Source: Chrysomallon squamiferum
Lineage: Eukaryota; Mollusca; Gastropoda; Neomphalida; Peltospiridae
Direction: 5' to 3'
Assembly (NCBI GenBank): GCA_012295275.1
Contig: CM022672.1
Location: forward strand, 35,328,232-35,343,231
Length of the DNA stretch: 15,000 nt
Shown here: positions 1-7,812 of the stretch, piece by piece
How the letters are laid out: every line of letters begins with the position of its first letter
Position numbering within the stretch: the stretch's first letter is position 1
Position numbers and translations under genes: made by a program
The notes under the pieces: generated by a model
The model's database searches: none
Seen by the model: the letters and a program-made list of their open reading frames with translations, nothing else
Told to the model about the DNA's origin: nothing

Positions 1-120
1 TTATTATTATTATTATTATTATTATTGGTGGAAGTAATATTATTACTTTTGCTATTTTTGTTGTTGTTGTTGTTATTATTATATTATTATTATTATTATC
101 GTAATTGTTATTATTATTAT
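1..120. repeat. (TTA)n / (TTG)n simple repeats
   Basis: Perfect ATT/TTA at 1-27 running off the window edge, a short TTG tract at about 59-74, then imperfect ATT/TTA to 120. Confidence 0.93.
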
Positions 121-183
121 CCTCCACGTAATAAATATATTTACTTAAAATATAAAGCTGGTTACTAAACTGAAATCACTTTT

Positions 184-480
184 TTAGTAGTAGTAGTATT
201 AGTGTTATTATTATCATTCATTATTATCATCATCTTCGTTATTTTTTTCTTTGAGGTTTATTTTTAATGTAATTTTATTTTTCTGCATTAATGTTTTTAT
301 TTTTATTTATTTATATTTATTTAATAGTTATCTAATTATTTTTTCTTTTCAGTGATTTATATACAAGAGTCAATATTTTTTTAAATTTTATATTTCATTT
401 ATTCTTCATTCATAATAAAAGAACTTAACAAACATTTTCAATACATATATATATATATATATATATTATTTTTTTTTTAT
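184..480. repeat. Degenerate TAG/TTA/TCA repeats and a (TA)n tract in AT-rich intronic DNA
   Basis: Interrupted trinucleotide repeats run at 184-236. T-rich low-complexity sequence follows. A (TA)n run of about 23 bp lies at 445-467. No coding signal is visible. Confidence 0.8.
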
Positions 481-690
481 TAAATTATTATTTGGTAATG
501 AATTATGATATATGACATATAGCCTATTATCTTGGTTTATCTTAATTAGCAGCGATCAAATTTATTTCTAGAATATTTTTTTTTTTTACTATATTAAGAA
601 CACAATTTGGGATTTAAGAAAAAACCTGAGAATTTTTAAAATGAAATGAATACAACAAAAATAAAAATTGAATAATAAGATATTCGTGTC
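481..690. other. AT-rich non-repetitive intronic sequence
   Basis: A gene-free stretch with homopolymer A/T runs and no coding or RNA signal that I can see. Confidence 0.6.
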
Positions 691-1240
691 ACTTCTGCTG
701 CGTCCCCCCCTCCCCCCGTTCCTCCCCTACTCATGATTTCGCTCTCGGACATCCCGGCATGCAGATCTAACGACGTGTTGAAAACGTCAGACGGGATATT
801 TGAAAATGGCGTCGATGCTAATTGGGCCCCAGATGGAATTTCTGATGGGAGTTAATCTAAAAACATTGAAACTCGTTTCTACGACAGCAAATCCACCCAT
901 TCTGCAGGTGGAATTTCCACTTTACCTCCTCACTCCCACTAATGTATTTAATGGCGCGAAAACGGCCATAGTCGTCTGCTGCAATGTTTCGTTTCCAGCC
1001 GAGCTGCTGATGGGTTTTGCACGTTTGTGTATAAACCGAATCGTTGGGTGGCATCGGAGAGGAAAGAGCGAGAACTCCGCAGACTAAATGTTAGGTTTGA
1101 CCAAGCTTTGATCGCGAACTGAAACATGATTTTTCCTTGATTAAGAGATTATTTTATCTAAAAGGACGATTGGTCTGCTAATACTCAACTGATAAAAACG
1201 AGGTTTGTGTGCTTGGTTGACAGTCGTTTTTTTCTTTCCC
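691..1240. other. CpG-retaining non-repetitive island in the presumed intron
   Basis: Composition shifts sharply from AT-rich flanks to mixed sequence with CpGs. It contains a C-rich tract (704-727), an E2F-like GGCGCGAAAA (953-962) and an open frame from ATG 806 to 1087. That frame (MASMLIGPQMEFLMGV onward) has no recognisable domain, and an antisense frame overlaps it. I favour a regulatory element or an old unique sequence over a gene. Confidence 0.4.
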
Positions 1241-1448
1241 CGTAGCATGTTTAATTTATTTTAAATTAGTTTAGTTTACATTTCCATTTACTGACACTCA
1301 CCATTAATTTTCTGAGATCATGACTATAAAAACATTTTTCTCTAGATTAAAATTTGAAACGTATTTTTGTTATAATTTATGTCTAATTATTTACTTTACT
1401 TTTTTTAAATTTTTCTTCCAATCCTTGTTTTTAACTTTGCTTTTTTAA
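1241..1448. other. AT-rich intronic sequence, nothing recognised
   Basis: T-rich unique sequence without open frames of note, splice-pair candidates or repeats. Confidence 0.6.
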
Positions 1449-1449
1449 A

Positions 1450-1494
<45 letters not shown>
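1449..1494. repeat. (ATT)15 microsatellite
   Basis: Near-perfect ATT trinucleotide run ending in TATTG. Confidence 0.95.
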
Positions 1495-2052
1495 GTTTTC
1501 AATTTATTTATAGTCATTGTTTTTATTTAATAACTTTTTTAAGACCATGAAAAAAAATGTATCATAAGACAAATGTGGAAAACAAAACTCACTATTTTAT
1601 AGAAAAATACTTATTCGAAAGCCCAACATTATTATTTTAATCATCTTCTTTGGTGTGTTTTATTCCAGTTTTAATTCTCTGTTTATTTATTCTATTTCTG
1701 GATGTTTAAATATAATTCCTATTTGTAACAAGTGTAATAAAGTTCAAAATAAAACTGCGAACTTTGCAAGTTATTTTCTGAATAAAGTCTTTGTTTATAA
1801 AACAAACTCAGTTTAAAACTAATCGTTTCAGTTCGTATCAAAATAGCCCATCATTTTAAATTATAATTTTCTTCATTTGCAATTTATTTGTCAGCTTCTC
1901 TTCTCAACTTTTATATTTAAAAGTAATTGTTTACAAATATTTTTTGTTGTTTCTAAAGCATTAATAGTAATGATAGTTTTGGAAGAAAAGTTAATTTTTT
2001 CAATACCTTGTTTCGTATTATAAAATAAATTGATAGTAAAAGAAAGTCAACG
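1495..2052. other. AT-rich unique sequence, no gene seen
   Basis: Contains several AATAAA words (for example around 1736-1790) that are expected by chance in such AT-rich DNA. No coding exon is recognised on either strand. Confidence 0.55.
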
Positions 2053-2053
2053 A

Positions 2054-2094
<41 letters not shown>

Positions 2095-2104
2095 TAACAA
2101 CAAA

Positions 2105-2148
<44 letters not shown>

Positions 2149-2213
2149 TAACAACAACAACAACAACAATAACAATAATCATAATAACAATAATAATAAT
2201 AATAATAATAATA
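2053..2213. repeat. (AAT)n/(AAC)n compound microsatellite
   Basis: About 160 bp of AAT blocks interrupted by AAC blocks. In one plus frame it translates as poly-Asn, and in minus frames as Ile- or Tyr-rich tracts. These frames are repeat artefacts. Confidence 0.97.
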
Positions 2214-2280
2214 TCCCAAATTATAATCAAAGATTTATTCTTGAAAACCCTTCGCTCTTTATTTATTTTTCAAATTAACT

Positions 2281-2640
2281 ATTTCGCAAGCGAGATCTGT
2301 CGCGTATATCACCGCTCATGAGCCGCTTCTGTCGTTATCCGCCAATTTCACATCTGGCCAAAAGTTTACATATTGTTAGTAAATCATCTCCGCCGATTCG
2401 GAACAGGACCTCACACATTTCAATCGCGCTCAAGTAACAATTCTTCTAGGAATTTCAAAATATTCGTGCGCATGTCACAGAGCGCAGAATTCCGTTCAAG
2501 TTGTATACAAACGTCTGATTTGAAATTTCGTTTATTAAATACATGATGTTTAAATTATTTAGATTAACGGTATGTAATTTGTATAATTATACGCATGTTC
2601 TGCATAAATGAGAAGTTTAAATTCGCACTCGATTTAATTA
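2281..2640. other. Non-repetitive CpG-retaining island in the presumed intron
   Basis: Lies between two AAT arrays and has mixed composition with CpGs. It includes TCAAGTA (in CGCTCAAGTAAC, near 2430) and TCAAGTT (near 2499), which resemble NK2 binding sites. No open frame of note. It is a candidate intronic regulatory element only by inference. Confidence 0.35.
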
Positions 2641-2790
2641 AATAATAATAATAATAATAATAATAACAATAACAATAATAATAAATATAGTAATAATAAA
2701 AATAATAATAATAATAATAACAATAACAACAACAATAATAATAATAATAACAACAATAACAATAATAATAATAATAATAATAATAATAAT
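2639..2790. repeat. (AAT)n/(AAC)n compound microsatellite
   Basis: About 150 bp of alternating AAT and AAC blocks with minor interruptions, similar in structure to the array at 2053. Confidence 0.97.
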
Positions 2791-2886
2791 TACATAGTTT
2801 AAATATTTACATAAGTAGGATAGTCACATATTCTGTATAAACATGCAACTTTATTTAAAATAGTTTAAGTAGTTACACTCATAGGG

Positions 2887-3035
2887 TATTTAAATAATTT
2901 ATTTAATTACATACAAGGTCTATTTAAATAATTTATGTAACATGTATACATACAAATTGTTTGATTATACCCTGTATAAAATTATTTAAATTATTTAAAA
3001 AAAAAAAAAAAATATCGTTATTTAAATAATTCTAT
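2887..3035. repeat. Dispersed palindromic TATTTAAATAATT motifs
   Basis: Direct copies of TATTTAAATAATTTAT stand at 2887-2902 and 2921-2936 (34 bp apart). An inverted, partly doubled copy lies at about 2977-2999. A fourth copy (TATTTAAATAATTCTAT) lies at 3019-3035, after a poly-A run. It looks like a decayed AT-rich minisatellite. Confidence 0.7.
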
Positions 3036-3073
3036 GGCAAGTGTTAAGTTTTAACATGAATTATTTCATTCTT

Positions 3074-3164
3074 TTTATTATTATTATTATTAACATTATT
3101 ATTATTATCATTGTTATTATTAGTACTAGTATTAGTATTAGTATTAGTATTATCGTTATTATTA
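3074..3164. repeat. (TTA)n and (TATTAG)n repeats
   Basis: An imperfect TTA array passes into a hexamer run of AGTATT between about 3121 and 3153, then back to TTA. Confidence 0.9.
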
Positions 3165-3312
3165 ATATGTTTTTTTAAAGTTTACTTGGTTATCTATGAA
3201 TCAGTGTAACCGCCCTGTTACTAATACTTTGTAATTCACTTTAAAAATTTCTGTTTATACAAAACGCCAATCCTGTTTACTTTTCAAATGAAGTAAGAGG
3301 ATAAAGCTGAAT
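3165..3312. other. Short unique AT-rich stretch
   Basis: No exon, RNA gene or repeat recognised. Confidence 0.5.
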
Positions 3313-3313
3313 A

Positions 3314-3351
3314 TATTATTATTATTATCATTATTATTATTATCATTATTA

Positions 3352-3394
<43 letters not shown>

Positions 3395-3411
3395 CATTAT
3401 CATCATCATCA

Positions 3412-3442
<31 letters not shown>

Positions 3443-3482
3443 TATCATCATCATCACTATTGTTATTATTATTATTATTATG
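3314..3482. repeat. (TTA)n/(TCA)n microsatellite
   Basis: About 170 bp of ATT with blocks of ATC. Confidence 0.96.
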
Positions 3483-3546
3483 TTATAAAAAGTATTTATA
3501 AAAAGTAATAGTAACTAAACAATGATAAAGATGATTGCGATAAGTA

Positions 3547-3566
3547 TCATTATTATTATTATTATG

Positions 3567-3612
<46 letters not shown>
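3547..3612. repeat. (ATT)n microsatellite
   Basis: About 66 bp of ATT with a single G interruption. Confidence 0.96.
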
Positions 3613-3613
<1 letters not shown>

Positions 3614-4250
3614 ATGAGCAAATATCTATTTTATAATCATTTTAAATTCAGATCTAAGTCTCTGTAATGCTAAACAAAGACAAAGTTAAATAAAGATGTC
3701 AATAATGTTAATAAAGTCTGTCTTATAATCGTGTATTTTATTACTAATATTTATAAAGTTTTCTTTAATTTACTGCGGTTTCGATGTTTTTATTTCAATG
3801 ATTGTTTTAACTACGCGTTAAGATTAGATTTTATTTTAAATATGATTAACAAATTTCTTTTTATAAAAAATAAAATAGGAATCACGGAATCATGAATAAA
3901 CAAACAAATTTAAGAGAGTATTTTCGAATTTCAAATTATGTTCTTAAGAAAATAAGAAAAAAAACTATTAATTACTTTAAGCAGTTGTGTTTTTTCTTTG
4001 TTTTTGTAAGTAATATTACTGAGATGTATATATATATACCACTTATATAATATGTACCACTTTTTTATATTAAGCGCAATTCTAGAAACGACCAATAATA
4101 TTCGCAGACTTTGTGTTTACAATTTGGTGAAAAGTGGTTTTCTGAATTAATAAGAACCATTCTAAGAACGTTGTCGAGTTGAAGCTGTGTAACAAAAGGC
4201 TTACCCGGGGGAGTGTGGCTCTTGTAGGTACTCAGGGTTCTTAGTGAGAT
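3613..4250. other. Unique intronic sequence just downstream of exon 1
   Basis: AT-rich with a small (TA)n run near 4027-4038. On the minus strand this is the start of the presumed first intron. No homeodomain codons (WFQNRR region) are found on the minus strand here or further left. Confidence 0.55.
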
Positions 4251-4344
4251 CGTATCACACAGTTTAAGTATCTCAGTAACTACTCACTTTTTTCAATTGT
4301 ATCACACAGTTTAAGTATCTCAGTAACTACTCACTTTTTTCAAT
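4251..4344. repeat. 47-bp tandem duplication spanning the exon 1/intron 1 boundary
   Basis: Copies at 4251-4297 and 4298-4344 are each 47 bp and differ at only one base (C versus T at the first position of the unit). A partial third start (CGTATC) follows at 4345. Each copy carries, on the minus strand, the last exon bases, the A-run and the full GTGAGTAG donor. The intron therefore begins with a second intact donor 47 bp beyond the first (GT at 4287-4286). The near identity suggests a recent event or an assembly artefact. Confidence 0.93.
4329..4336 (-). other. 5' splice donor of NK2-family exon 1
   Basis: On the minus strand the exon ends in a run of six A and is followed by GTGAGTAG, with GT at 4334-4333. 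GTGAGT is a near-perfect metazoan donor. The cut leaves one base of a split codon (phase 1), and without splicing the frame stops two codons later at TAG. An intron between the TN-motif exon and the homeodomain exon is usual in Nkx2-5-type genes. No matching acceptor plus homeodomain is visible at 1-4334. Confidence 0.75.
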
Positions 4345-4698
4345 CGTATCCACGTCTTCACTGCACGGAGTCGGCGGTGTGCGAATCACGCCGTCGTAGT
4401 CTTTGCTCGCTCCCGTCACCATCGTCGTCCCGGGCGGAGAGCACGAGAGGTTGGCGTACGTCGCCTGCAGGTGTCCGTGGTGGGTCGGTGCGGACGTGCT
4501 GCCGTACAGACAGGAGGGGTTGCTGGTCATCTGGTCGCACAGGGGGCGCGGGGAGGAGTCGAAGGGGAAGCTGGACACGGGGAAGTTCATCTGGTAGTCC
4601 ATGACGCCGCAGTGGCTCTGCTGCTGCTGCTGCTGCTCGGTCCAGCTGAGGATGTCTTTCACTGAGAAGGGTGTGGAGAAGGCCGGGTTGGCGTACAT
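4335..4698 (-). CDS. NK2-family homeobox gene, first coding exon (NK4/Nkx2-5/tinman-like), partial
   Basis: This exon encodes the N-terminal 121 residues plus one base of a homeodomain transcription factor expected to act in the nucleus. Residues 9-17 read TPFSVKDIL, the TN motif of NK2 proteins, which in this family recruits Groucho/TLE co-repressors. The K in FSVKDIL and the flanking TP resemble Nkx2-5 and tinman more than Nkx2-1 (FSVSDIL). Six CAG-coded glutamines follow at residues 22-27. The rest is a Ser/Pro/Thr-rich linker ending in an acidic stretch (SEDVD), as expected just before a homeodomain. I chose the ATG at 4698: a TAG lies three codons upstream (4707-4705), the intervening GTG is not a normal eukaryotic start, and -3 is G. 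The frame meets TAG at 4329-4327, but a strong donor (A|GTGAGT) precedes it and leaves phase 1. The homeodomain must lie in a later exon outside the window. Family is sure; NK4 subclass is likely but not proven. Confidence 0.87.
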
Positions 4699-4975
4699 CA
4701 CTTTCTACCGAGTCCGCCACCCAACAACGACGACAACGACAACACACAGTTTGGGACAGTTCGCCAGTCACTTCGTCCTACATGAAACTTGGTCGGGTTT
4801 TAACTCGGCTCTGGAGAAACGTCGTCAACAGCTTTCAATTAGCGCAGCTTTTCAATTACCTCCCCCTCGGCGCGCGCTTCAGCCAATGAGAACGTCGGGT
4901 TGAGGGAAACACTGTAAGGACCCCCTACTCCAGTGTACACACATCTCTCACGCGCTCGCTCTCTCTCTCTCTCTC
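4699..4975 (-). promoter_or_regulatory. 5' UTR and probable core promoter of the NK2-family gene
   Basis: This block directly precedes the start codon on the minus strand. It is CpG-containing, in contrast to the AT-rich repeats around it. A CCAAT box lies at 4883-4887 (plus-strand orientation), about 185 bp from the ATG. Two near-identical elements, CAGCTTTCAATTA at 4829-4841 and CAGCTTTTCAATTA at 4845-4858, each contain a TAATTG homeodomain-type core on the minus strand. A weak TTAAAA box is present near 4798-4803, but no clear TATA box or initiator, so I cannot place the transcription start. A (CT)n tract at 4959-4974 bounds the block and would read as GAGA on the gene strand. The boundaries are inferred. 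Confidence 0.5.
4959..4974. repeat. (CT)8 / GAGA tract upstream of the NK2-family exon
   Basis: A perfect CT dinucleotide run of 16 bp about 260 bp upstream of the start codon. On the gene strand it reads GAGAGA. It could be a GAGA-type promoter element or only a microsatellite. Confidence 0.85.
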
Positions 4976-5172
4976 GCCTCATCAATATTCATGAGCTTTC
5001 CAAATCACTGTTTGCTCGATTGTTCTACTTGTGCGTTTCCGATGATTCTCAACGACTACAACTTAGCGGTTTTGAAAAATTCAACAAGTTTCAATTAACG
5101 TTCTCGAAACGTTTGTTTTATTTTTAACACTTTCTGTAACATGCTGGAAATGTTTTTGCACCCTTCTCGTTT

Positions 5173-5226
5173 TAATAATAATAATAATAAAATATATATA
5201 CATACATATATATACACATACATATT
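5173..5226. repeat. (AAT)n followed by (TA)n/(CATA)n
   Basis: Short compound microsatellite separating the proximal promoter block from the upstream CpG-retaining island. Confidence 0.9.
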
Positions 5227-5259
5227 TATTAACATTAAAGCCTGTTATTAAACGAGCGC

Positions 5260-5700
5260 TCGATCTAACAAGTTTTACAACGATTTAACAACTTGAAGTG
5301 TATTTCTTCTTGCTTGTCAAGTGACCAGACCCTCTTTAACCGATACAAGATAATTTCTACAAGATTACATCCCTTGGAATTGCGCGAGATCGCACGCGCG
5401 CCCCACGCAGCCTCACGGAGACACTTTCTTTGATAAAAGCGCCATTGTGAGACGGAGAAAGGCAATGTGTACCGCGCAAACATCATTTACCTCACGCAGT
5501 CGGAGCGGTGGTTATTCTCAAAACCCGCGTTTTCCCTTCCACGTTGTGGGAGTTGGAGGCGCGGAGTCTGCCGTGCACACAACAGTTTACTCGCAGACTT
5601 CAACAACGCGCGCGTTTTCCCGCCAGCTTCTTCCTTCCCGCCCATTACCGCGGCTCTGTGTGCATCCCAACGTAATCTACCAGCCATCAAATTGCCATAA
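5260..5700. promoter_or_regulatory. Candidate upstream enhancer of the NK2-family gene (CpG-retaining island)
   Basis: A non-repetitive, CpG-rich stretch starts about 560 bp upstream of the start codon. Readable words include the NK2 site TCAAGTG (5317-5323), the related TGAAGTG (5294-5300), AGATAA (5348-5353) and TGATAA (5431-5436) GATA sites, a TCF/LEF-like CTTTGAT (5428-5434) overlapping the second GATA site, and an E2F-like TTTTCCCGCC (5615-5624). NK2 plus GATA sites are the classic input of heart enhancers, and tinman/Nkx2-5 genes are known to autoregulate. Short words recur by chance, so only their clustering supports the call. Open frames here (5447-5824 plus, 5487-5690 minus) have no recognisable domain. 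Confidence 0.35.
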
Positions 5701-5978
5701 TATAAATGAAACGATTTTCTTTTTCTTTTTTTTTTCTTCCACCTTTTTCTCTTGTCAATTTAAACTTTTACATTTCTGTAATCTTCTTGTTAAAAATTCT
5801 TTAAAAAAAGAAAAAAGACACTGAAAAAACACAAAAAAAAAAAAGCAACTAATAAAAATGAAATATTCACTGAATGAACAGGACTGTACGGCAGGTGGAT
5901 TTATTTAGTAATAAATTTTTAATCGTTTGAAGACTTACAAGACAGATTTGTTTGACAAGAGAACGGGGGAATACTCGA
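5701..5978. other. T-rich and A-rich low-complexity sequence
   Basis: Pyrimidine-rich (5717-5755) and A-rich (5795-5845) tracts, with nothing gene-like. Confidence 0.55.
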
Positions 5979-6194
5979 TTAATATATAAACCTGCCACTT
6001 TGCAGGCCAGAGTTAGAACCAGAGTTAGAACCAGAGTTAGAACCAGAGCTCTTCAATGTGGGAACAAGCTCGCCAATTTCACGTAAAAATGCCAAAAAGC
6101 TGAATGTTATTGAACCGTGGTTGTAAACAGAAGTCACCTCACTGTTGTCTGAAACTTTGCATTTGTAAAGTTTAATATCCCGGATCTTAATCAT
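5979..6194 (-). CDS. Small hypothetical ORF, 71 codons, with Ser-Gly-Ser-Asn repeats
   Basis: An ATG-initiated frame on the minus strand with G at -3 and a TAA stop. It lies in a non-microsatellite stretch, which makes it less trivial than most frames here. The first 45 or so residues have mixed composition (IKIRDIKLYKCKV, then a short hydrophobic stretch FSFLAFL). The C-terminal part reads GSNS four-residue repeats because a 12-bp tandem repeat (6007-6048) lies in frame. I recognise no family, signal peptide or splice context. It could be chance or the remnant of an interspersed repeat. Confidence 0.15.
   Translation of the reverse strand: MIKIRDIKLYKCKVSDNSEVTSVYNHGSITFSFLAFLREIGELVPTLKSSGSNSGSNSGSNSGLQSGRFIY
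6007..6048. repeat. 12-bp tandem repeat, 3.5 copies
   Basis: CCAGAGTTAGAA occurs three times head to tail at 6007-6018, 6019-6030 and 6031-6042, followed by a half copy CCAGAG. Copies are identical. Confidence 0.95.
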
Positions 6195-6417
6195 TTCGTG
6201 TTGTTGTGTGATAAACGCTGAACGGAAATTTTTGAAAAACTGATTGTGAATGATTACATTAATCAGTTTTTAAAACAAACAGTTTAAATTTTTATTTTTC
6301 GTAAAAATGTAATTATAGGAGTTAATCATTTTGGTTGTTTGCTGAACTGCAAATAATTGATAATTTTGAATAAATCAATAATAACAACAACAATACGATG
6401 GCATTTAGACATCAGCA

Positions 6418-6418
6418 G

Positions 6419-6491
<73 letters not shown>

Positions 6492-6562
6492 GCAACCGCT
6501 ATAGTAATAAGTGTAACAACAAAGATAATAATGACTGTAACAACAACAACAACAACAACAAA
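6418..6562. repeat. (CAA)n-(AAT)n compound microsatellite
   Basis: A CAA run at about 6418-6459, then AAT to 6489. After a short mixed stretch there is a second CAA block at about 6540-6562. Poly-Asn or poly-Thr frames here are artefacts. Confidence 0.96.
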
Positions 6563-6589
6563 AAAGCAGTAATAACAACAGGAAATATC

Positions 6590-6850
6590 AACAAACGAGG
6601 TTGCGAAACGATCCTGCTTCTTTCATGTTTTCGTTGAAATTCCCGTCCGATTAAATCTAGTATCGCGTGAGATCTGAAACCGCTGGACACTGTCCAGTCT
6701 CCATCTGTCGTCAGGAAAACACAACTGGTGACACTTCCGGTCTGGCTCGCGGTCGGAAGCGTGGTGGAAGCGGGGAGCGAGGCTGTGGGAGAAATAACGT
6801 AATCTGTCGGATGCAGTCGACTCAGTGATGTAAGTCTTCACACATCTTTC
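6590..6850. other. Non-repetitive CpG-retaining island upstream of the NK2-family gene
   Basis: Mixed-composition sequence between two trinucleotide arrays. It contains a perfect ETS-type word ACTTCCGG (6733-6740) and an E-box CAACTG (6722-6727). A minus-strand frame (6623-6841) has no recognisable domain. Candidate regulatory element by inference. Confidence 0.3.
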
Positions 6851-6891
6851 TTTTCTTGTCGTCCTTGCTGATGCCGTTGTTTCTCTTTTAT

Positions 6892-6965
6892 CATTATTAT
6901 TATTACTTTGTTACTTTGATATTAATATTGTTGTAGTTGTGGTTGTTATAATTATTATTATTATA

Positions 6966-7013
<48 letters not shown>

Positions 7014-7062
7014 TATTTTTATTATTATTATTATTATTATTATTACTGTTATTTTTATTATT
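6892..7062. repeat. (TTA)n microsatellite with TTG interruptions
   Basis: About 170 bp, near-perfect ATT in 6951-7045. Confidence 0.95.
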
Positions 7063-7083
7063 GTTGATTCTTTTTTATCATTA

Positions 7084-7312
7084 ACGTCATTATTTATTTA
7101 TTAATTAATTTATTTATATCTACATGTATCAATAATTATCAACATTGTTGTTGTTGTTATTTCGACATCGTCATTATTATTTATTTATCTATCTACATGT
7201 ATCTATTATTATCATTTTTGTTGTTTTTCTTGTTTTAACATCTTCTTTACTAACATAATTATTTATTTACCTACATAATCTATCATTATTATTGTTGTTG
7301 TTGTTGTTGTTG
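7084..7312. repeat. About 75-bp degenerate tandem repeat, three copies
   Basis: The word CTACAT(GTATC) recurs at 7120, 7194 and 7271, giving spacings of 74 and 77 bp. Each copy begins near ACATCGTCATTATTTATT, continues with TTTATYTA and ends in a TTG run. Copies have diverged, especially in the TTG part. Confidence 0.75.
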
Positions 7313-7579
7313 ATGCACTGCAGCTGTTGCTTGGTGTGATGAAGAAACGGGATGAGTAAATGTAATAAACACGACTTACTTATTTTCGTATTTTTATTTT
7401 TACAGTTTCATTACTCAGACAAGTGCACACATTCAGAAGTAATTAGATTATTGTTTGAGTTATAAAGTGACTGAGTACACAAAATATTTTCATTGTAATT
7501 ACAGTATTAATAATTTCTTGTGTAAAAAAAAAAAAATCAAAACAAACAGCGTAGAAACTTATTATAGCTACATGAATAC
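7313..7579. other. Unique AT-rich stretch, nothing recognised
   Basis: A pyrimidine-rich segment ending in TTTTTACAG (about 7397-7405) resembles a splice acceptor, but no coding sequence follows it. Confidence 0.45.
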
Positions 7580-7610
7580 GTGTGTGCGCGCGTGTATGTG
7601 TGTATATGTA

Positions 7611-7659
<49 letters not shown>

Positions 7660-7661
7660 TT
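7580..7661. repeat. (GT)n microsatellite
   Basis: GT dinucleotides with an uninterrupted core at about 7613-7642 and flanking interrupted runs. The alternating purine-pyrimidine tract could adopt Z-DNA. Confidence 0.97.
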
Positions 7662-7812
7662 TCGTGCCCATCCAAGTTTTTCTGAAAGTTTCTAGTTCGC
7701 CTCTGATGATGGCTATGATTGTGAAGCCAGAAATAAAAAAAACAAAAAACATTTTCTAATCTAAATCTGCTTTTCATAGTATATGCGTCTATAACAGTTT
7801 TTGTTGTTGCGG

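Noticed and set aside
2030-2278. Poly-Asn open frame (plus) and Ile/Tyr-rich frames (minus)
   Set aside because: Direct translations of the AAT/AAC microsatellite. No domain and no splice context.
1-4334. Homeodomain exon 2 of the NK2-family gene inside the window
   Set aside because: Minus-strand frames were inspected for WFQNRR-type sequence and none was seen, so exon 2 must lie beyond the window.
4699-4701. GTG as the start codon of the NK2-family exon
   Set aside because: Not a normal nuclear eukaryotic start. The next codon is ATG (4698) with good context.
4358-4771. Second minus-strand frame of 137 codons over the same exon
   Set aside because: Alternative frame of the NK2-family exon. 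Arg/Leu-rich without any motif, while the other frame carries TPFSVKDIL.
4377-4903. Several plus-strand open frames over the NK2-family exon and its 5' region
   Set aside because: Arg/Gly/Ser-rich antisense shadows of a CpG-bearing exon. The minus frame has the TN motif and splice donor.
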